NCBI RefSeq assembly: GCF_024679245.1
Contig: NC_090182.1
Span: forward strand, 32,945,047 to 33,009,046
DNA from: Pseudorasbora parva
Taxonomy: Eukaryota > Chordata > Actinopteri > Cypriniformes > Gobionidae
Length of the DNA: 64,000 bases
Direction of reading: 5' to 3'
The first letter of the stretch is position 1; each line of letters opens with the position of its first letter. This document shows, one piece after another, positions 44,232-55,923 of this stretch. The notes under the pieces were generated by a model. It was not told the DNA's origin, did not search any database, and worked only from the letters and a program-made list of their open reading frames with translations. The translations under genes and the position numbers were made by a program.

Positions 44232-45989
44232 TTACGCTTTCCCATAAACCTTCCACAGGAGCTCCACCACCTCTGGGTGGAGTCTCCATTCCCCGGGCCT
44301 CGGCCCCTGTCTCGACAGGCTGTCTGCTTCCTGATTCAGGGCCCCCGGGATATATACTGCCCTGATTGACAGCAATTTCCCTTGGGCCCACAGGAGGATC
44401 CGATGTGCCAATTTGTCCAACGGACGAGACCTCAGACCCCCCTGGTGATTTATATAGGCGACCACCGACGTGTTGTCTGTCCTGACTAGCACGTGGTGGC
44501 CCCTGAGGTCGGGCAGGAACTGTTTCAATGCAAGAAACACTGCGAGCATCTCTAGCCGATTTATGTGCCAGTGCCGCTGATGTTCCTGCCATAGACCCTG
44601 GGATGAGCGACCACTCATGGTCGCCCCCCAGCCCGTGAGAGAGGCATCTGTCGTTAGCGTTACGTGACGAACATGAGCCCCCAACACGGGACCCTGAGAT
44701 AAAAACCCCGGGTTTTTCCACATGACCAGAGCACGTAGGCATCGCCGCGTGACTTTGATCGTGCGGAGCGGATTTCCCCTCGGGGAGAACCCTTTTGTTT
44801 TGAGCCACCACTGCAGTGGCCTCATGTACAGTAGGCCAAAAGGTATCACGTTGGACGCTGCTGCCATGAGACCTAACAGTTTCTGGAACTGTTTCACAGT
44901 GACGGCCCGGCCTAGCTTCTGTTCTTTGACGGCTGCCAGGATCGATGCTATGCGTGTTGGCGATAATTGTGCCCGCATAATTACCGAATCCCAGTTCACA
45001 CCTAGAAAAGTGGTTCTCTGAGCCGGAGAAAGCACACTCTTCTTGGCGTTCAGCCTCAACCCCAGCTTCGACATATGGGCGAGAACAGCATCTCGATGCT
45101 GAACCGCCATCTGCTCTGTATTCGCTAGAATCAGCCAGTCGTCGATATAGTTCAGAATGCGGATGCCCTGCAGACGCAGCGGCGCCAGAGCTGCATCCAC
45201 ACACTTGGTGAACGTACGGGGTGACAGACCGAAGGGAAGTACTCGATATTGGTATGCCTCTCCCCCGAAGGCAAACCTCAGGAACTTCCTGTGATGTGGA
45301 AGGATGGAGACATGAAAATACGCTTCTTTGAGGTCTATGGTGACAAACCAATCCTCCGACTTGATCTGCGATACAATCTGTCTGAGTGTAAGCATCTTGA
45401 ATTTGAGCTTGGCCACCGAGCGATTCAATAGCCGCAGATCTAATATCGGGCGTAAGCCCCCATCCTTCTTCGGCACGATGAAGTAACGGCTGTAAAAGCC
45501 AGACTCCCTGCTGGGAGGGGGAACCCTCTCTATAGCCCCTTTTTAAAGGAGTGTCTCTACTTCCTGTGCCATTACCAGAGCCTGCTCTGGGCCCACCTCT
45601 GTAGGTAGGACACCGCAGAAAGGAGGTGGCCGACTTCTGAATTGAATGGCGTACACCTTTTCTATTATCTGCAGGACCCAATGAGATATATTTGATAGAC
45701 GTTTCCACTCGTCTAGAAAATCTACTAAGGGAACCAGCCTCTCGAGGCTGGCCTCTGATGTATTTTGAGCAACAAGCACAGTGCCCTGAAGCGGCGGACC
45801 GGCAGGGAACGACTGACTTGACTGCTCGGGGGCCCCCCGAAGGGGGTGCGGACCACCCTCGGGTGGCCCGCGGAGACCGACTGCGCCCCGGCATTGCGGC
45901 GGGGTTGGCAGCGCGGCCCCCCGAGGGTGCCGTAGGGAAACGGGTACCGTTGGCAGGGGTAAACACCGTTTCCCTACGGGGGGAACCAC
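44232..45989 (-). pseudogene. DIRS reverse transcriptase / RNase H, copy B
   Basis: The N-terminal part (45543-45989) ends at TAA in LL-stop-KGAIERV, where copy A has CAA; one codon change accounts for the break. Downstream a 414-codon frame, starting from a chance Met in FIMPKKDGGL, holds the RT motifs VTIDLKEAYFHV, YIDDW and RNase H with TDASLTGWGA, TDNTSVVAYINHQGG and EADSLSRQGPRPGEW. Two residues are missing in frame in PFGL-SPRTF. The end YGKA-stop comes early because of a TAA at about 44232. RT/RNase H active-site motifs are otherwise intact. Confidence 0.9.
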
Positions 45990-46089
45990 CCTCAGCGTCC
46001 TGACGCTTCTGGCGTCAGGAACGCTTCGACGAGGCCTTCTTGGCGATCAGGACTGTCCGCAGATCAGCCCTGCCCCTCGAAGGCCTCGT

Positions 46090-46938
46090 TTAAGAGCGCC
46101 GCCCCTCGTCCCCGCGCTGAGGGGGAGCTCGGGCAGCGACGCTCTGTTTTTGTTGAGCCCTATGTGAGGAGCTCGTACTCGGTTTGGGCTGCTTGATGGT
46201 ATCAGCAGCAGCCCCAGAGACCTGGACCCGGAGAGGGAGGAACTGCTTGAGCGCCGCAGCTTGCTTTTTCGACTCCTGGAACCTCTCGGTGACAGTGTGG
46301 ACTGCGTCACCGAAGAGGCCTCCAGGAGAAAGCGGCGCATCAAGCAGAAAAGCTTTCTCCCTCTCCTTGATGTCTGTGGGGTTCAACCATAGGTGCCTCT
46401 CCGTGGCCACCAATGCTGCCATGGAGCGGCCAACACATCTGGCCGTCTCCTTGGTGGCCCAGAGAGCTAAATCAGCTGATGATCTTAATTCAGCAACAAT
46501 ATCTCCCCCCACAACATCACTACCGTCCAGATCCCTCAGCAGGTCAGCCTGATATGCCTGCACGATGCGTGCTTCCATGCCCCGAGAAGAGCCGCTGGAT
46601 GGAGCAGGTGAGGGCAGAGATAAGGCAGCGCCCGTCTCTAACCCCTCTGCAACATCCAATTGTGATCCCCACGACTGCAGCCTTCGCTCCGCCTCAGCGG
46701 CAGCGGGACCAGAGCCGCGGGGAACACGAGCCGAGGCACCCTCCTCGAAGAGTGCCCGGCGGGAGCGCAGCGTTCTTAGTGGTAATAGCTCACAATGTTC
46801 GCAAGCAGCCCCCTCGAGGGCTGCCTGGGCATGCTGCGCTCCCAAGCATGCAACACAGAGAAGGTGTGTGTCCCCGCCCGTGATGTAGCGTGGGCAGGGA
46901 GGAACACACTTCCTGAAATTACAGCTCTCACTCGCCAT
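46090..46938 (-). CDS. DIRS gag-like ORF1, copy B, with large in-frame deletion
   Basis: A 282-codon open frame. It begins MASESCNFRKCVPPCPRYI with the Cys/His cluster, continues without the frameshift of copy A (ARVPRGSGPAAAEAERR), then jumps from SRGMEARIV directly to QAYQADLLRDLDGSDV. Compared with copy A and C roughly 150-180 residues are missing, covering the VARLNIDWPTERS to MPKVEETLASHL region. The conserved VATERHLWLNPTDIKE block and basic tail follow, ending GDEGRRS. Because the deletion keeps the frame, a shortened protein could be made. Confidence 0.8.
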   Translation of the reverse strand: MASESCNFRKCVPPCPRYITGGDTHLLCVACLGAQHAQAALEGAACEHCELLPLRTLRSRRALFEEGASARVPRGSGPAAAEAERRLQSWGSQLDVAEGLETGAALSLPSPAPSSGSSRGMEARIVQAYQADLLRDLDGSDVVGGDIVAELRSSADLALWATKETARCVGRSMAALVATERHLWLNPTDIKEREKAFLLDAPLSPGGLFGDAVHTVTERFQESKKQAAALKQFLPLRVQVSGAAADTIKQPKPSTSSSHRAQQKQSVAARAPPQRGDEGRRS

Positions 46939-47066
46939 CTCTATCTATTTTATTTTCTCTTTATTTTTGTTAAACTACTGATATTTAACAAAAAGGGTGG
47001 AAAATCTCTGGATATAGACAGACAAAAACACCAAATAGACAGACAGGTTCACACAGATCGCTTGCT

Positions 47067-47248
47067 GAAGGCTCAGAAGCTAGTTCCTGTTTGTTTTCAC
47101 GGACGGTTTATAGCTTCCGGTCGATGACGTCATCACGCCGACGATCGATCTTTTTTCCGATGGAATGGTTCTACAGGCGCTTCACGACGCATTAACGCAG
47201 AGGCGTTCTCACAGCGTTTCGACGCAGCTCGAGTTCCCCGAAAGGGAA
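47067..47248 (-). promoter_or_regulatory. Left ITR of DIRS copy B (minus strand)
   Basis: Inverted TGACGTCA (about 47125-47132) and TTTATA (about 47107) precede gag at 46938. The TATA motif and CRE match copy A in position. Confidence 0.6.
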
Positions 47249-47589
47249 CTTTAAATTTTATCTCATAAAACTCATACAAATATTATTTGGAAAATGATTT
47301 TGGTTCATAGATTAATAATGGATGAGGCCAGATAGTGTAAAAAGAATCTTATCTATGTAATTTGCCGTTTCCTAAGTCAATATGGTATTTCTGATAGATA
47401 CTCTTCCCTTTTGTTCATGCACTTCGAGTAACGTCAGTGACTGACGAATGGGGGTTTCACTTAGAAGCCAATCATCTTCGAGATCTATAAAACGGCCAAT
47501 GGCAGTGCCAATGCCATGGGCATGCGAGATTTGCATGCGTAACTCTGCCTACCCACGTGGGTATATGAGGAAGTAGCTGGCATGATCAC
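47249..47589. other. No gene; block with TATAAA and repeated CAATGCC motif
   Basis: 47405-47585 contains AACGTCAGTGACTGACG, ATCTATAAAACGGCCAATGG and several GCATGC motifs. The layout resembles an ITR or LTR promoter from another retroelement family, cut by the LINE 3' end. No partner copy was found in the window. Confidence 0.3.
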
Positions 47590-48671
47590 TTTTTTTTTTT
47601 TATTGTACAAAAGTTCAAGTATACAAACTGTACACAGAACAAGAAAATATACAATATGCCAGGGGGTATATATACACATTATTTACATTCAAACAATTTG
47701 TATGCAGTACAAATAGTTATTGTTTTAATAGGTTTTTTGTTAATTGAAGCACTTATAAGTTTTATATAGGACAGAGTATCATTATATAAATGTTTAAAGG
47801 CAGGTTTTTGGTTACTATATTTACATTTGTGCAAGTAAAATTTTGCCAAAATAATTAACAAGTTGGTAATAAAATACACATCCTCTTTTCTTTGCCTTCT
47901 GAAAAAACAAAATATAATATTTTCCCATTTTAATGAAAAGTTCTTGTGAAGCTGTTCAATAATAAATCTGCTGAAGTCCTTCCAAAACATTGTAGAGTAA
48001 GAACAGATCCAGAAAAGGTGCTGAACGGTCTCTAGGTGGCTTCCACAAAATGAGCAGATTATATCAATGTCCCTTTTGAATTTGGTCATGTAATGGTTAC
48101 AGGATAGTATTTATGAATAATTTTAAAATATACTTATTTTACATTGTTTGTTATTAGAAACTTATTGGGAAATGTCCATACTCTTTTCCAATTGATATCA
48201 TTTACAAAGTTATTCCAATAGGAAACAATATGTGGAACAGATCTGCCATCTCTTTGAAATAAAGTATGAATATTCCTATTACTGTTTTTACAGTCTGTCA
48301 AACAGATTTTCCTGATTTCTGTATCTATAGCATTGGGGAGAGAAACAGATGGGGAGTGTAGTTGAGCACTTTTGGATAGCATAATGACACCTGTTGGTAT
48401 AGCATCAAATATTATTGCATATTCTTTTGAAATAGTTGGAAATTGATATGCATTTAAAAATTCTGAAAAGGACATAAGCTGTCCATTCCTATAACTGGAT
48501 CACAAAAACAATCTGTTTCTCAACCCAATTAGAAAAGAAAATAGATTTATTTTTATATAATACATCTCTATTATTCCATAGTATATATTTATGGGGTGAA
48601 AATTTGTTTTTGTATATAAGGGACCATGCTAATAGAACTTGTTTGTGAAATAATGAGACTTTTTCAGGAAG
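47590..48671 (-). mobile_element. L1-type LINE, 3' part (minus strand)
   Basis: The 3' end is marked by a T-run at 47590-47601 (poly(A) on the minus strand) with an overlapping AATAAA. ORF2 C-terminal sequence occupies most of the segment. It continues upstream at 59845 on the other side of DIRS copy C. Confidence 0.85.
47679..48671 (-). pseudogene. L1-type ORF2 C-terminal region
   Basis: Three frames with conserved L1 ORF2 features. 48671-48489 reads LPEKVSLFHKQVLLAWSLIY then the ILWNNRDVLYKNKS block. 48475-48134 has ISKEYAIIFDAIPTGVIML. 48089-47679 contains a Cys/His cluster, CSFCGSHLETVQHLFWIC, typical of the zinc-binding domain after the RT in fish L1 ORF2, followed by FWKDFSRFI. Several stops and shifts separate them, so the gene is dead. 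Confidence 0.85.
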
Positions 48672-48850
48672 TTCCCTATCTGGGAACTCAAGCTGCGTCG
48701 AAACGCTGTGAGAACGCCTCTGCGTGATTGCGTCGTGAAGCGCGTGTAGAACCAGTCCAATCAGGAGATCGAACGTCATAGGCCGGGTGACGTCATCGAC
48801 CGGAAACTATAAAGCATCCGCGAACACAAACAGAAACTAGCTTCTGTGCC
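48672..48850 (+). promoter_or_regulatory. Left ITR of DIRS copy C with CRE and TATA
   Basis: TGACGTCA at 48788-48795 and TATAAA at 48808-48813, 163 bases before the gag start at 48976. The ITR sequence differs from copies A/B (for example TGCGTGATTGCG), so C is a different subfamily. Confidence 0.6.
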
Positions 48851-48975
48851 TTCAGCAAGCGATCTGTGTGAACCTGTCTGTCTATTTGATGTTTTTGTTG
48901 TCTTTGAGAGAGAATTTTTCCACCTTTGTTAAATATATATCATTATATTATAACATAAAAGAAAAAAAGGAGATT

Positions 48976-50375
48976 ATGGCGAGCGAACAGTTCACGAGGT
49001 GTCCCTGCCCTCGCTACATCACGGGTGGGGATACACATTCTCTGTGTGTAGCCTGTTTGGGCGCGGAGCACGCTCAGGCAGCCCTCGAGGGGGCTGCTTG
49101 CGAGCACTGTGAGCGGCTTCCATTAAGAACGCTGCGCTCCCGCCGGGCACTCTTCGAGGAGGGTGCTTTGGCTCGAATTCCCCGCGGCTCGGGTCCCGCT
49201 GCTGCCAAGGCAGAGCGGCGGCTTCAGTCGTGGGGTTCACAGATGGACCTTGCAGAGGGGTTTGAGATGGGCCCAGCCTTTATCTCAGCCCTCACCTGCA
49301 CCGTCCATTGCCTCGTCTCGGGGTTTGGAAGCCCGCCCTGCGGTTTCTTCCCCCCCGGGCGGGGCACTGGTGCTCCAACTATCCAGCTCTGAGGAGGTGG
49401 ACGTTGAGAGCATCGCGACCCAAAACTCGCCACTTCAGTCACCAGCTAGTGAGGAGCTTTTTGAGGTGCTCACGAGAGCGGTGGCCAGATTAAACATTGA
49501 CTTGCCGGCAGAGAGATCTGAATCATATCGCAAACATAAAAGTAAATTAGATGAGCGATTCCTGCCCTCTCGTGCAGCAGAGCCTCAACGTTGGGGCCTG
49601 CCGTTCTTCCCCGACCTGCACACCGAGGTGTCTAGGTCGTGGAGGAAGCCGGCTTCATATAGAGTGTTCAGCCCTCAAACGTCCACTTATAGTAACATCT
49701 TAGGGCTGAAACAATATGGATATGGGGCGATGCCGAAGGTCGAAGAGACGCTTGCGAGCCATCTCTCGCCTTCATCGGTATTGTCCCTCAAGGCCCCGAC
49801 TTTACCCACCAAGCCGCTCAAGACAACATCAGCATTGGTGGGTAAAGCGTACTCAGCGGCAGGTCAGCTATTATGATGGCTATTACAATGGCTATTATGC
49901 AGGCGTACCAGGCCGACCTGCTAAGGGACTTGGTGGTAGAGATGAGGTGGGGAGATATAATAAATGAGTTGAGACACTCCGCAGATCTTGCTCTCCAGGC
50001 CAGATGTGTGGGCCGCTCTATGGCAGCCTTGGTTACCACGGAGAGGCATTTGTGGTTGAACCCCACCGAGATCAAGGACAGGGAGAAGAGCTTTCTGCTT
50101 GATGCGCCGCTGTCCCTTGCGGGCCTCTTCGGTGACGCTGTACAATTGGTCACTGAGAGGTTCCAGGAGTCAAAAAACAGGCAGCGGCGCTAAAACAGTT
50201 CCTCCCTCTCCGGATCCAAGTCCCAGGGGCTGCTGCAGAAAAACAGCAGCCCAAAGAAAAGCCGAGTACTAGCTCCTCACATAGGGCGCAACAGAGGCAG
50301 AGCGTCGCCAGCGTCAGAGACAAGGCCTTCGAGGAGTAGGGGTGATCTGAGGACAGTCCTTATCGCCAAGAAGGC
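48976..50375 (+). pseudogene. DIRS gag-like ORF1, copy C
   Basis: The start MASEQFTRCPCPRYITGGDT lacks a few residues before the Cys/His cluster relative to copies A/B. The frame is kept to about 49290 (QSWGSQMDLAEGFEM), then shifts. The second frame continues with PSIASSRGLEARPAV, VARLNIDLPAERSES and MPKVEETLASHL, ending at 49876 in a region with a short rearrangement (YYDGYYNGYYAG). A third frame resumes at about 49885 with MQAYQADLLRD, the VTTERHLWLNPTEIK block and a damaged tail. It is inactive. Confidence 0.85.
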
Positions 50376-50420
50376 CTCGTCAAAGTGTTCTTGTTGCCAG
50401 AAGGGTCAGGACGCTGAGGG

Positions 50421-51662
50421 TTGTCCCCTCCACAGCAAGACTTGCTTACCTCAGCACACGGTACCCGTCTTCCTACCTTCCTGCCAACCCCGCCGCAATG
50501 CTGGGGCGCAGATGGTCCCCGCAGGCCACGCGAACAGTCAAGTCAGGTGTTCAAAGTGCACTTTGACTCACAAGGTGCACTTGTTGCTCAAAGTACACCA
50601 GAGGCCAGCCTCGAGAGGCTGGTTCCCTTAATAGATTTTCTAGACGAGTGGAAATGTCTGTCAAATATATCTCGTTGGGTCCTGCAGATAGTTGAGAGGG
50701 AGTATGTGATTCAGTTCAAAAGGCGTCCACCTCCTTTCAGCGATGTCCTACCCACAGAGGTGGGCCCGGAGCATGCTCTGGTTATGGCACAAGAAGTAGA
50801 GACACTCCTGCGAAAGGGGGCTATAGAAAGGGTTCCTCCTCCCGGCAGGGAGTCAGGGTTTTACAGCCGTTACTTCATTGTGCCGGGGGGTTGCGCCCAA
50901 TATTAAATTTGCGTCTACTAAGTCGCTCTGTGGCGAAGCTCAAGTTCAAGATGCTTACACTCAGACAGATCGTGTCTCAGATCAGATCCGAAGATTGGTT
51001 TGTGACCATAGACCTCAAAGACGCATATTTTCATGTCTCCATCCTTGCACATCACAGGAAGTTTCTGAGGTTTGCCTTCGGGGAGAGGCATACCAATATC
51101 GAGTACTTCCCTTCGGTCTAGCACTGTCACCTTCACCAAGTGTGTGGATGCAGCTCTGGTGCCGTTGCGTCTGCAGTGCTTCCGCATACTCAATTACATC
51201 GACGATTGGTTGATTTTAGCTCACTCCGAGCAGATGGCGGTTCAGCATCAAGAGGCTGTTCTCGCGCACATGTCGAGGTTGGGGTTGAGATTAAACGCAA
51301 AGAAAAGTGTGCTTTCTCCGGCTCAGAGGACCATATTTCTAGGCGTGAATTGGGATTCGGTAATTATGTGGGCGCAATTATCGCCGACACGCATAGCATC
51401 AACCCTGGTAGCAGTGAAAGAACTGAAGCTAGACTGTGCTGTCACTGTAAAGCAGTTCCAGAAACTGTTAAGCCTCATGGCAGCTGCGTCCAACGTGATA
51501 CCTTTTGGCCTGCTGAACATGAGGCCGTTGCAGTGGTGGCTGAGAACAAAAGGGTTCTTCCCGAGGGGAAATCCACTCCGCACGATCAAAGACACGCGGC
51601 GATGCCTTCGTGCTCTGTTCATGTGGAAAGATCCTAGGTTTCTGGCCCAGGGACCTGTGTTG
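50421..51662 (+). pseudogene. DIRS reverse transcriptase, copy C, first part
   Basis: 50421-50906 covers the N-terminal part to SGFYSRYFIVPG, after which about 10 bases are missing (KKDG). 50891-51121 reads RPILNLRLLSRSVAKL and VTIDLKDAYFHV, then a one-base loss near 51088 shifts the frame. YIDDW is present at about 51200. Seven bases are missing near 51131. The sequence is cut by the hAT element at 51663 and resumes at 55006 with RNase H. Confidence 0.87.
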
Positions 51663-52027
51663 TAGAGCTTAGATTCTCTGCCCGAGCCCGATATTTCCCG
51701 CGACTGTGCTCGGGCTGGGCCGGGCCGGGCTCTTGATCAAGCATTTGTGTTTTTTTTTTTGTTTTTTTTTATATATAATTATTTTATTAGCCTAGGGCAA
51801 GGAGAAAACTATGCCATAATATATTTATGTTTAGCAAAGTAAGTACTAATAATACAACTAAGTAACAAATGTGTAGCCTAAAGTTGCAAAAATTAGGCCA
51901 GTACAAAATTAAATTTAATAAAATGCAACACGGCGTCATGCGCAGGGGCAGCAGCTGCGTCTCCTCCATGTGCAGTCTCGCACGCAGCACACCGGGGCCG
52001 GGCTGTATTGTGTAGCTTAATTGCAAT

Positions 52028-53775
52028 ATGGAGCTTGAAGATGTAAAGAAAAAATTAAAAACAGGAGAATTAACTTTGAGCAAGTTTGGAGGAAAGTCGG
52101 ACGTATGGAACCATTATAAACAAGTCGTGGGCAGTGATGCCACATGTGCTGGCTTTGTCGAGTGCATTAAGTGCGGCATGCTGCTCGCCTATGACAGCAA
52201 AAAAACAGGGACTTCGACGATGAACAGACACATGAAGCAGGCTTGCCATGGCAGAAAGGATGATAGTCAGCCTTCAGTGTCCTCTTTTGTTACTTCTCCA
52301 AGCGTACCCCTGAGGGCGAAGCAAGCCGTCACAGAGAAATGCGTTGAGTTTTGCTGCAGGGACATAAGGCCATTTTACGTTGTAAGTGGCCAGGGTTTCC
52401 AGGGGCTAGCTCAAGAATTGATTAATGTTGGTGCTACATATGGTCGTGTATCGGCCCAATCCATCCTGCCTCACCACAGCACCGTTTCCAAGGCTTGCCT
52501 AGAAAAGGCCGATGAGAGGAGGGAAGTTCTGGCACAGAAGATGCTCTGAAGAATGGAGATGTAGGGATGAGCACGGATATGTGGACTGATGACTACAAAA
52601 AGCTAAGTTACATTGCAATAACGTGCCATTATATCACTAACGACTGACTATACGTTAGTTGGTAAAATGCTCACCACAGCAATGTTTCCCGTGGAGGATG
52701 CTAAAATGGGGAAAAATATTAGACGCGAAATAGTGCGCCTGCTGGTCAACAAATTTGGCCTCGACCCTAGCTCTCTCAGCCGAATAGTGTGGGTAACCGA
52801 TCAAGGCAGCAACATCATCAAAGCCCTGGAACCATATAGGAGGCTTTCTTGTCTCAATCACCTAATTAATGCCGTTCTTCGTCACGGTCTGCATGCTGAC
52901 ACACTGGCCGACAACGCACCAGATATAGGAGAGACAATATCTGCTGCTAAAGGACTCGTGAGATATCTAAAACAATCTGGCCTGGTTGCGCAATTATCGA
53001 AGACAGTGCTACAGATGGGGGAGACACGATTTAGCACAGTTTATCTCACACTCAAGTCAGTGCAGGACATATACCCAGAGCTACGGGAGAAGCTGGAGAC
53101 CCGCGGCGAGTTTGAGCGCATTGAAAATATTGCACCTGACTCATTGAGCTTTCTGGTCACCTTTTTGGAGCCCTTCTATAATGCCCAGAGAGAGTTGGAG
53201 GGTGACAAATATACAACCATAAACCTGGTCTGCCTCTGGTTTGAGAGGCTGAAGAGACATTGCCAGCCCTCTCCCACTGATTCTCCGCAGCAAGCCTTTG
53301 TGCGCCAGAGACATGCCGAGTTCATAGCTCAAAAAATTCAGGTGAACATGCTGCACATAGTTGCTCTTTTCCTCTGGCCCAAATTCAACAAATTGAGGAT
53401 GATGTCTCCTGTAGAGATATGTGAAGTACATGCCCACATTCGCACCCTACTCTTGCCAACGGAGGAAGATGATGCAGCCGCTGACAGTGCACTGAGCAGT
53501 ACTGGCATCACACAACCAGCAGCCCGGCCAGGGAGAGACTCTGACTTTGCAGAGTGGGAGAACCAAGATGATGATAATGAACCAGATGAGGATGAAGTGG
53601 CCATGTACGATTCACAGAGGCATGCCATGGATGACGACAGGGACCTACTGAAATGGTGGAAAGTCAACGGATCAAGCGGGTGTTCAGCGCAGCTGGCCGA
53701 ACGATAGAGGAGAGGAGGACCGCTCTGAAACCAGAAACTGTGGACGCTATCTTGGTCTTGCATGACAACATGTAG
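52028..53775 (+). pseudogene. hAT transposase (ZBED-like), frameshifted
   Basis: 52028-52549 starts MELEDVKKKLKTGELTLSKF and holds a BED zinc finger (VWNHYKQVV, CIKCGMLLAYD, MNRHMKQAC). A one-base shift follows LAQKML; the catalytic-Asp region STDMWTDD lies in the next frame at about 52568. A further shift near 52640 leads to the frame 52667-53707 with MFPVEDAKMGKNI, WVTDQGSNIIKALEPYRRLS and CLNHLINAVL. Near 53660 a shift plus apparent loss of about 25 codons follows LLKWWKVN. The dimerisation end RVFSAAGRTIEERRTALKPE continues to a stop at 53773-53775. It is inactive. Confidence 0.92.
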
Positions 53776-54960
53776 AAACATCTAAGTATAGCTTTGTGAT
53801 TAATATGCTATTATATAATCGTTGGCAGCAGCATATAGCCTTGGCCTAATCAATTCCACACACTTCTACAGGCAGGCTCATACACATCCGCAGGAGGCAG
53901 AACTGACGGGCCCTTCAACCTGGAGTGTTTGAACCTGCTCAGTTTTATTTCTAACACTTTTTAATTAAGGATAATACAAAGTAACATTGTATGTTTTAGA
54001 TCATTGCTAAAAATCTAGTTTATTTAGGGACATGAAGCAGCGTTTTTGCACTTGGCCTGAGTTTTATAATAGGCTTTAAAAATATATATTTATTTTGTTT
54101 AATTATATAAGGAATTATATAAGAATTGTAGCCCTAACTCCTAGGCCATCCAAATAAGTTCATTCTTGTTCATTTTCTGTGTTCATCATTGTTCACAAGT
54201 TTTTTAGTTTTTTTGTTTTTCCCCGTTTTTTTTTTTCCTTTTCTTCATTTGGGTCTATGTGTGATCCATTCACTTCATAATAAACAAAGCGGTCTACATG
54301 CTTCGTCCTTGTTGCATTATTCACAGTGTTGGGCAAGCTACTCTGAAACTGTAGCTTTACAAGCTACTTGCATGTAAGTTAAAGTAGTTGAGTTACATTC
54401 AAGCTTCCCTTTTAAAAAAAAATAGCTTGCTACACTACAAGTTACTATCAAAAAGTAGCTACATTGAAACTACAATTGTTGCAAATAACTGAATAATTGT
54501 TAATGAAGAATGTTATAATATTTGAGGTTTCAGCAACATTACCATAAATGATTTCAAAGAGTATGAGCCGGTGAATTCAGGTTGGTTGGGACTTTTCCCC
54601 CACTTTTTTGCTTATTTATTAAATCCAGGCAACTGACTAACGAAACAATGATTAAAATTAAGATACAATTTTATAAAAACGAAATTAAGTTTCAAAAAAG
54701 GTTTTGTACAAAACGATGTTTAATAAAGTGGTCAAAATCATTTCTGATTTGAGCGAACGTCATTTTACCGTTGAGGGTTCATGAGCGCGCCTATTAAGTG
54801 GAGAGTCACCGGCCGGTCACCGGTCACTTTCGCTCATTATAGGCTCGTTCTCAGAACGCCCACGTATTAAAAATATTCAGGTTTAAATCGGGCTCGGGCT
54901 CATAATCACAGTTAATGTGTCGGGCCGGGCCGGGCCGGGCTCGGACACAACGTGCACGGG
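53776..54960. other. Non-coding 3' part of the hAT element
   Basis: AT-rich with poly-T runs. 54325-54500 has a diverged block (AAGCTACTCTGAAACTGTAGC) that may be another small insert. No gene seen. Confidence 0.5.
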
Positions 54961-55005
54961 CTAGGGTAGGGTCGGGTTGATTTTTTGGGCCCGATCTAAG
55001 CTCTA

Positions 55006-55923
55006 CTGTGTTGGGGGCTCATGTTCGTCGTGTCACGCTAACGACAGATGCTTCCCTCACGGGATGGGGGTGACCATGAGTGGTCGCTCGTCCCAGGGTC
55101 TATGGCAGAAGCATCAGCGGCTATGGCACATAAATCGGCTAGAGATGCTGGCTGTGTTTCTGGCATTGAAACAGTTCCTGCCCGACCTCAGGGGCCACCA
55201 TGTATTGGTCAGATCAGACAACACATCGGTGGTCGCCTACATGATAAACTGATAAACCATCAGGGGGGTTTGAGGTCCCGCCCCTTGTACAAGCTGGCAC
55301 GTCAGATCCTCCTGTGGGCCCAAGGGAAACTGCGTTCCATCAGGGCAGTTTACATCCCGGGGGTCCTAAATCAGGAAGCCGACATCCTGTCGAGGCAGGG
55401 GCCGAGGCCCGGGGAATGGAGACTCCACCCCGAGGTGGTGGAGCTCCTGTGGCTGAAATTAGGGAAAGCAGAAGTAGATCTGTTTGCTTTGGCAGAGAAT
55501 TCCCACTGTCCTCCGCTGGGCCTGGATGCCATGGTACAGGAGTGGCCGAGGCTGCCTCTGTACGCATTCCCCCCGATTGCTCTGCTTCCGGGTGTTCTCG
55601 AGAGGGTGTGCCTGGGACGGAGTCCGTGTGCTATTAGTGGCTCCGTGCTGGCCGACCAGAATCTGGTTCTCGGACCTAATATCTCTCCTGGAAGGCTCTC
55701 CAATGGAGATTCTGACCAGGAGGGACCTCCTTTCTCAAGCGGGCGGGATATTCCTTCATCCCCGCCCGGAGTTGTGGAAACTGTGGGCCTGGCCTCTGAG
55801 GGGGCTAGGCTCTTAGAAGAGGGTCTCTCGACTGAGGTCGTGGAGACCATCCTTCACTCCAGAGCTCCGTCCACAAGGAAACTGTACGCACTAAAATGGA
55901 GATTGTTCTCAGTGTGGTGCAGA
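55006..55923 (+). pseudogene. DIRS RNase H and N-terminal YR part, copy C
   Basis: This continues copy C after the hAT element. RNase H motifs TDASLTGWG (frameshifted), NRLEMLAVFLALKQFLPDLR and SDNTSVVAY are present; a duplicated codon pair (MIN/KLIN) precedes NHQGGLRSRP. The region EADILSRQGPRPGEW follows. The YR core-binding start (VETILHSRAPSTRKLYAL) runs to VWCR and stops at the EnSpm insertion at 55924. Confidence 0.88.

Larger units (their letters stand above)
42961..47248 (-). mobile_element. DIRS-type retrotransposon, copy B (internally deleted)
   Basis: Minus-strand copy of the same subfamily as copy A. It starts at the right terminus CGTCTCAGGTTACGTATG (42961) and ends AAAGGGAA at 47248. 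Read in element orientation the target is AAAG|TTTTC, again a GTT. The ICR lies at about 43205-43305. It is 4.3 kb because of internal deletions in gag (about 46575) and between RT and YR (about 44185). It has no hAT MITE. Confidence 0.95.
51663..55005 (+). mobile_element. hAT transposon with BED-finger transposase, inserted in DIRS copy C
   Basis: The 8-base duplication CTGTGTTG lies at 51655-51662 and 55006-55013. The terminal inverted repeats are TAGAGCTTAGAT and ATCTAAGCTCTA. Both subterminal regions have GC-rich GGGCCGGGCCGGGCTC repeats. The length is 3343 bases. Transposase is on the plus strand and broken. Confidence 0.95.
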
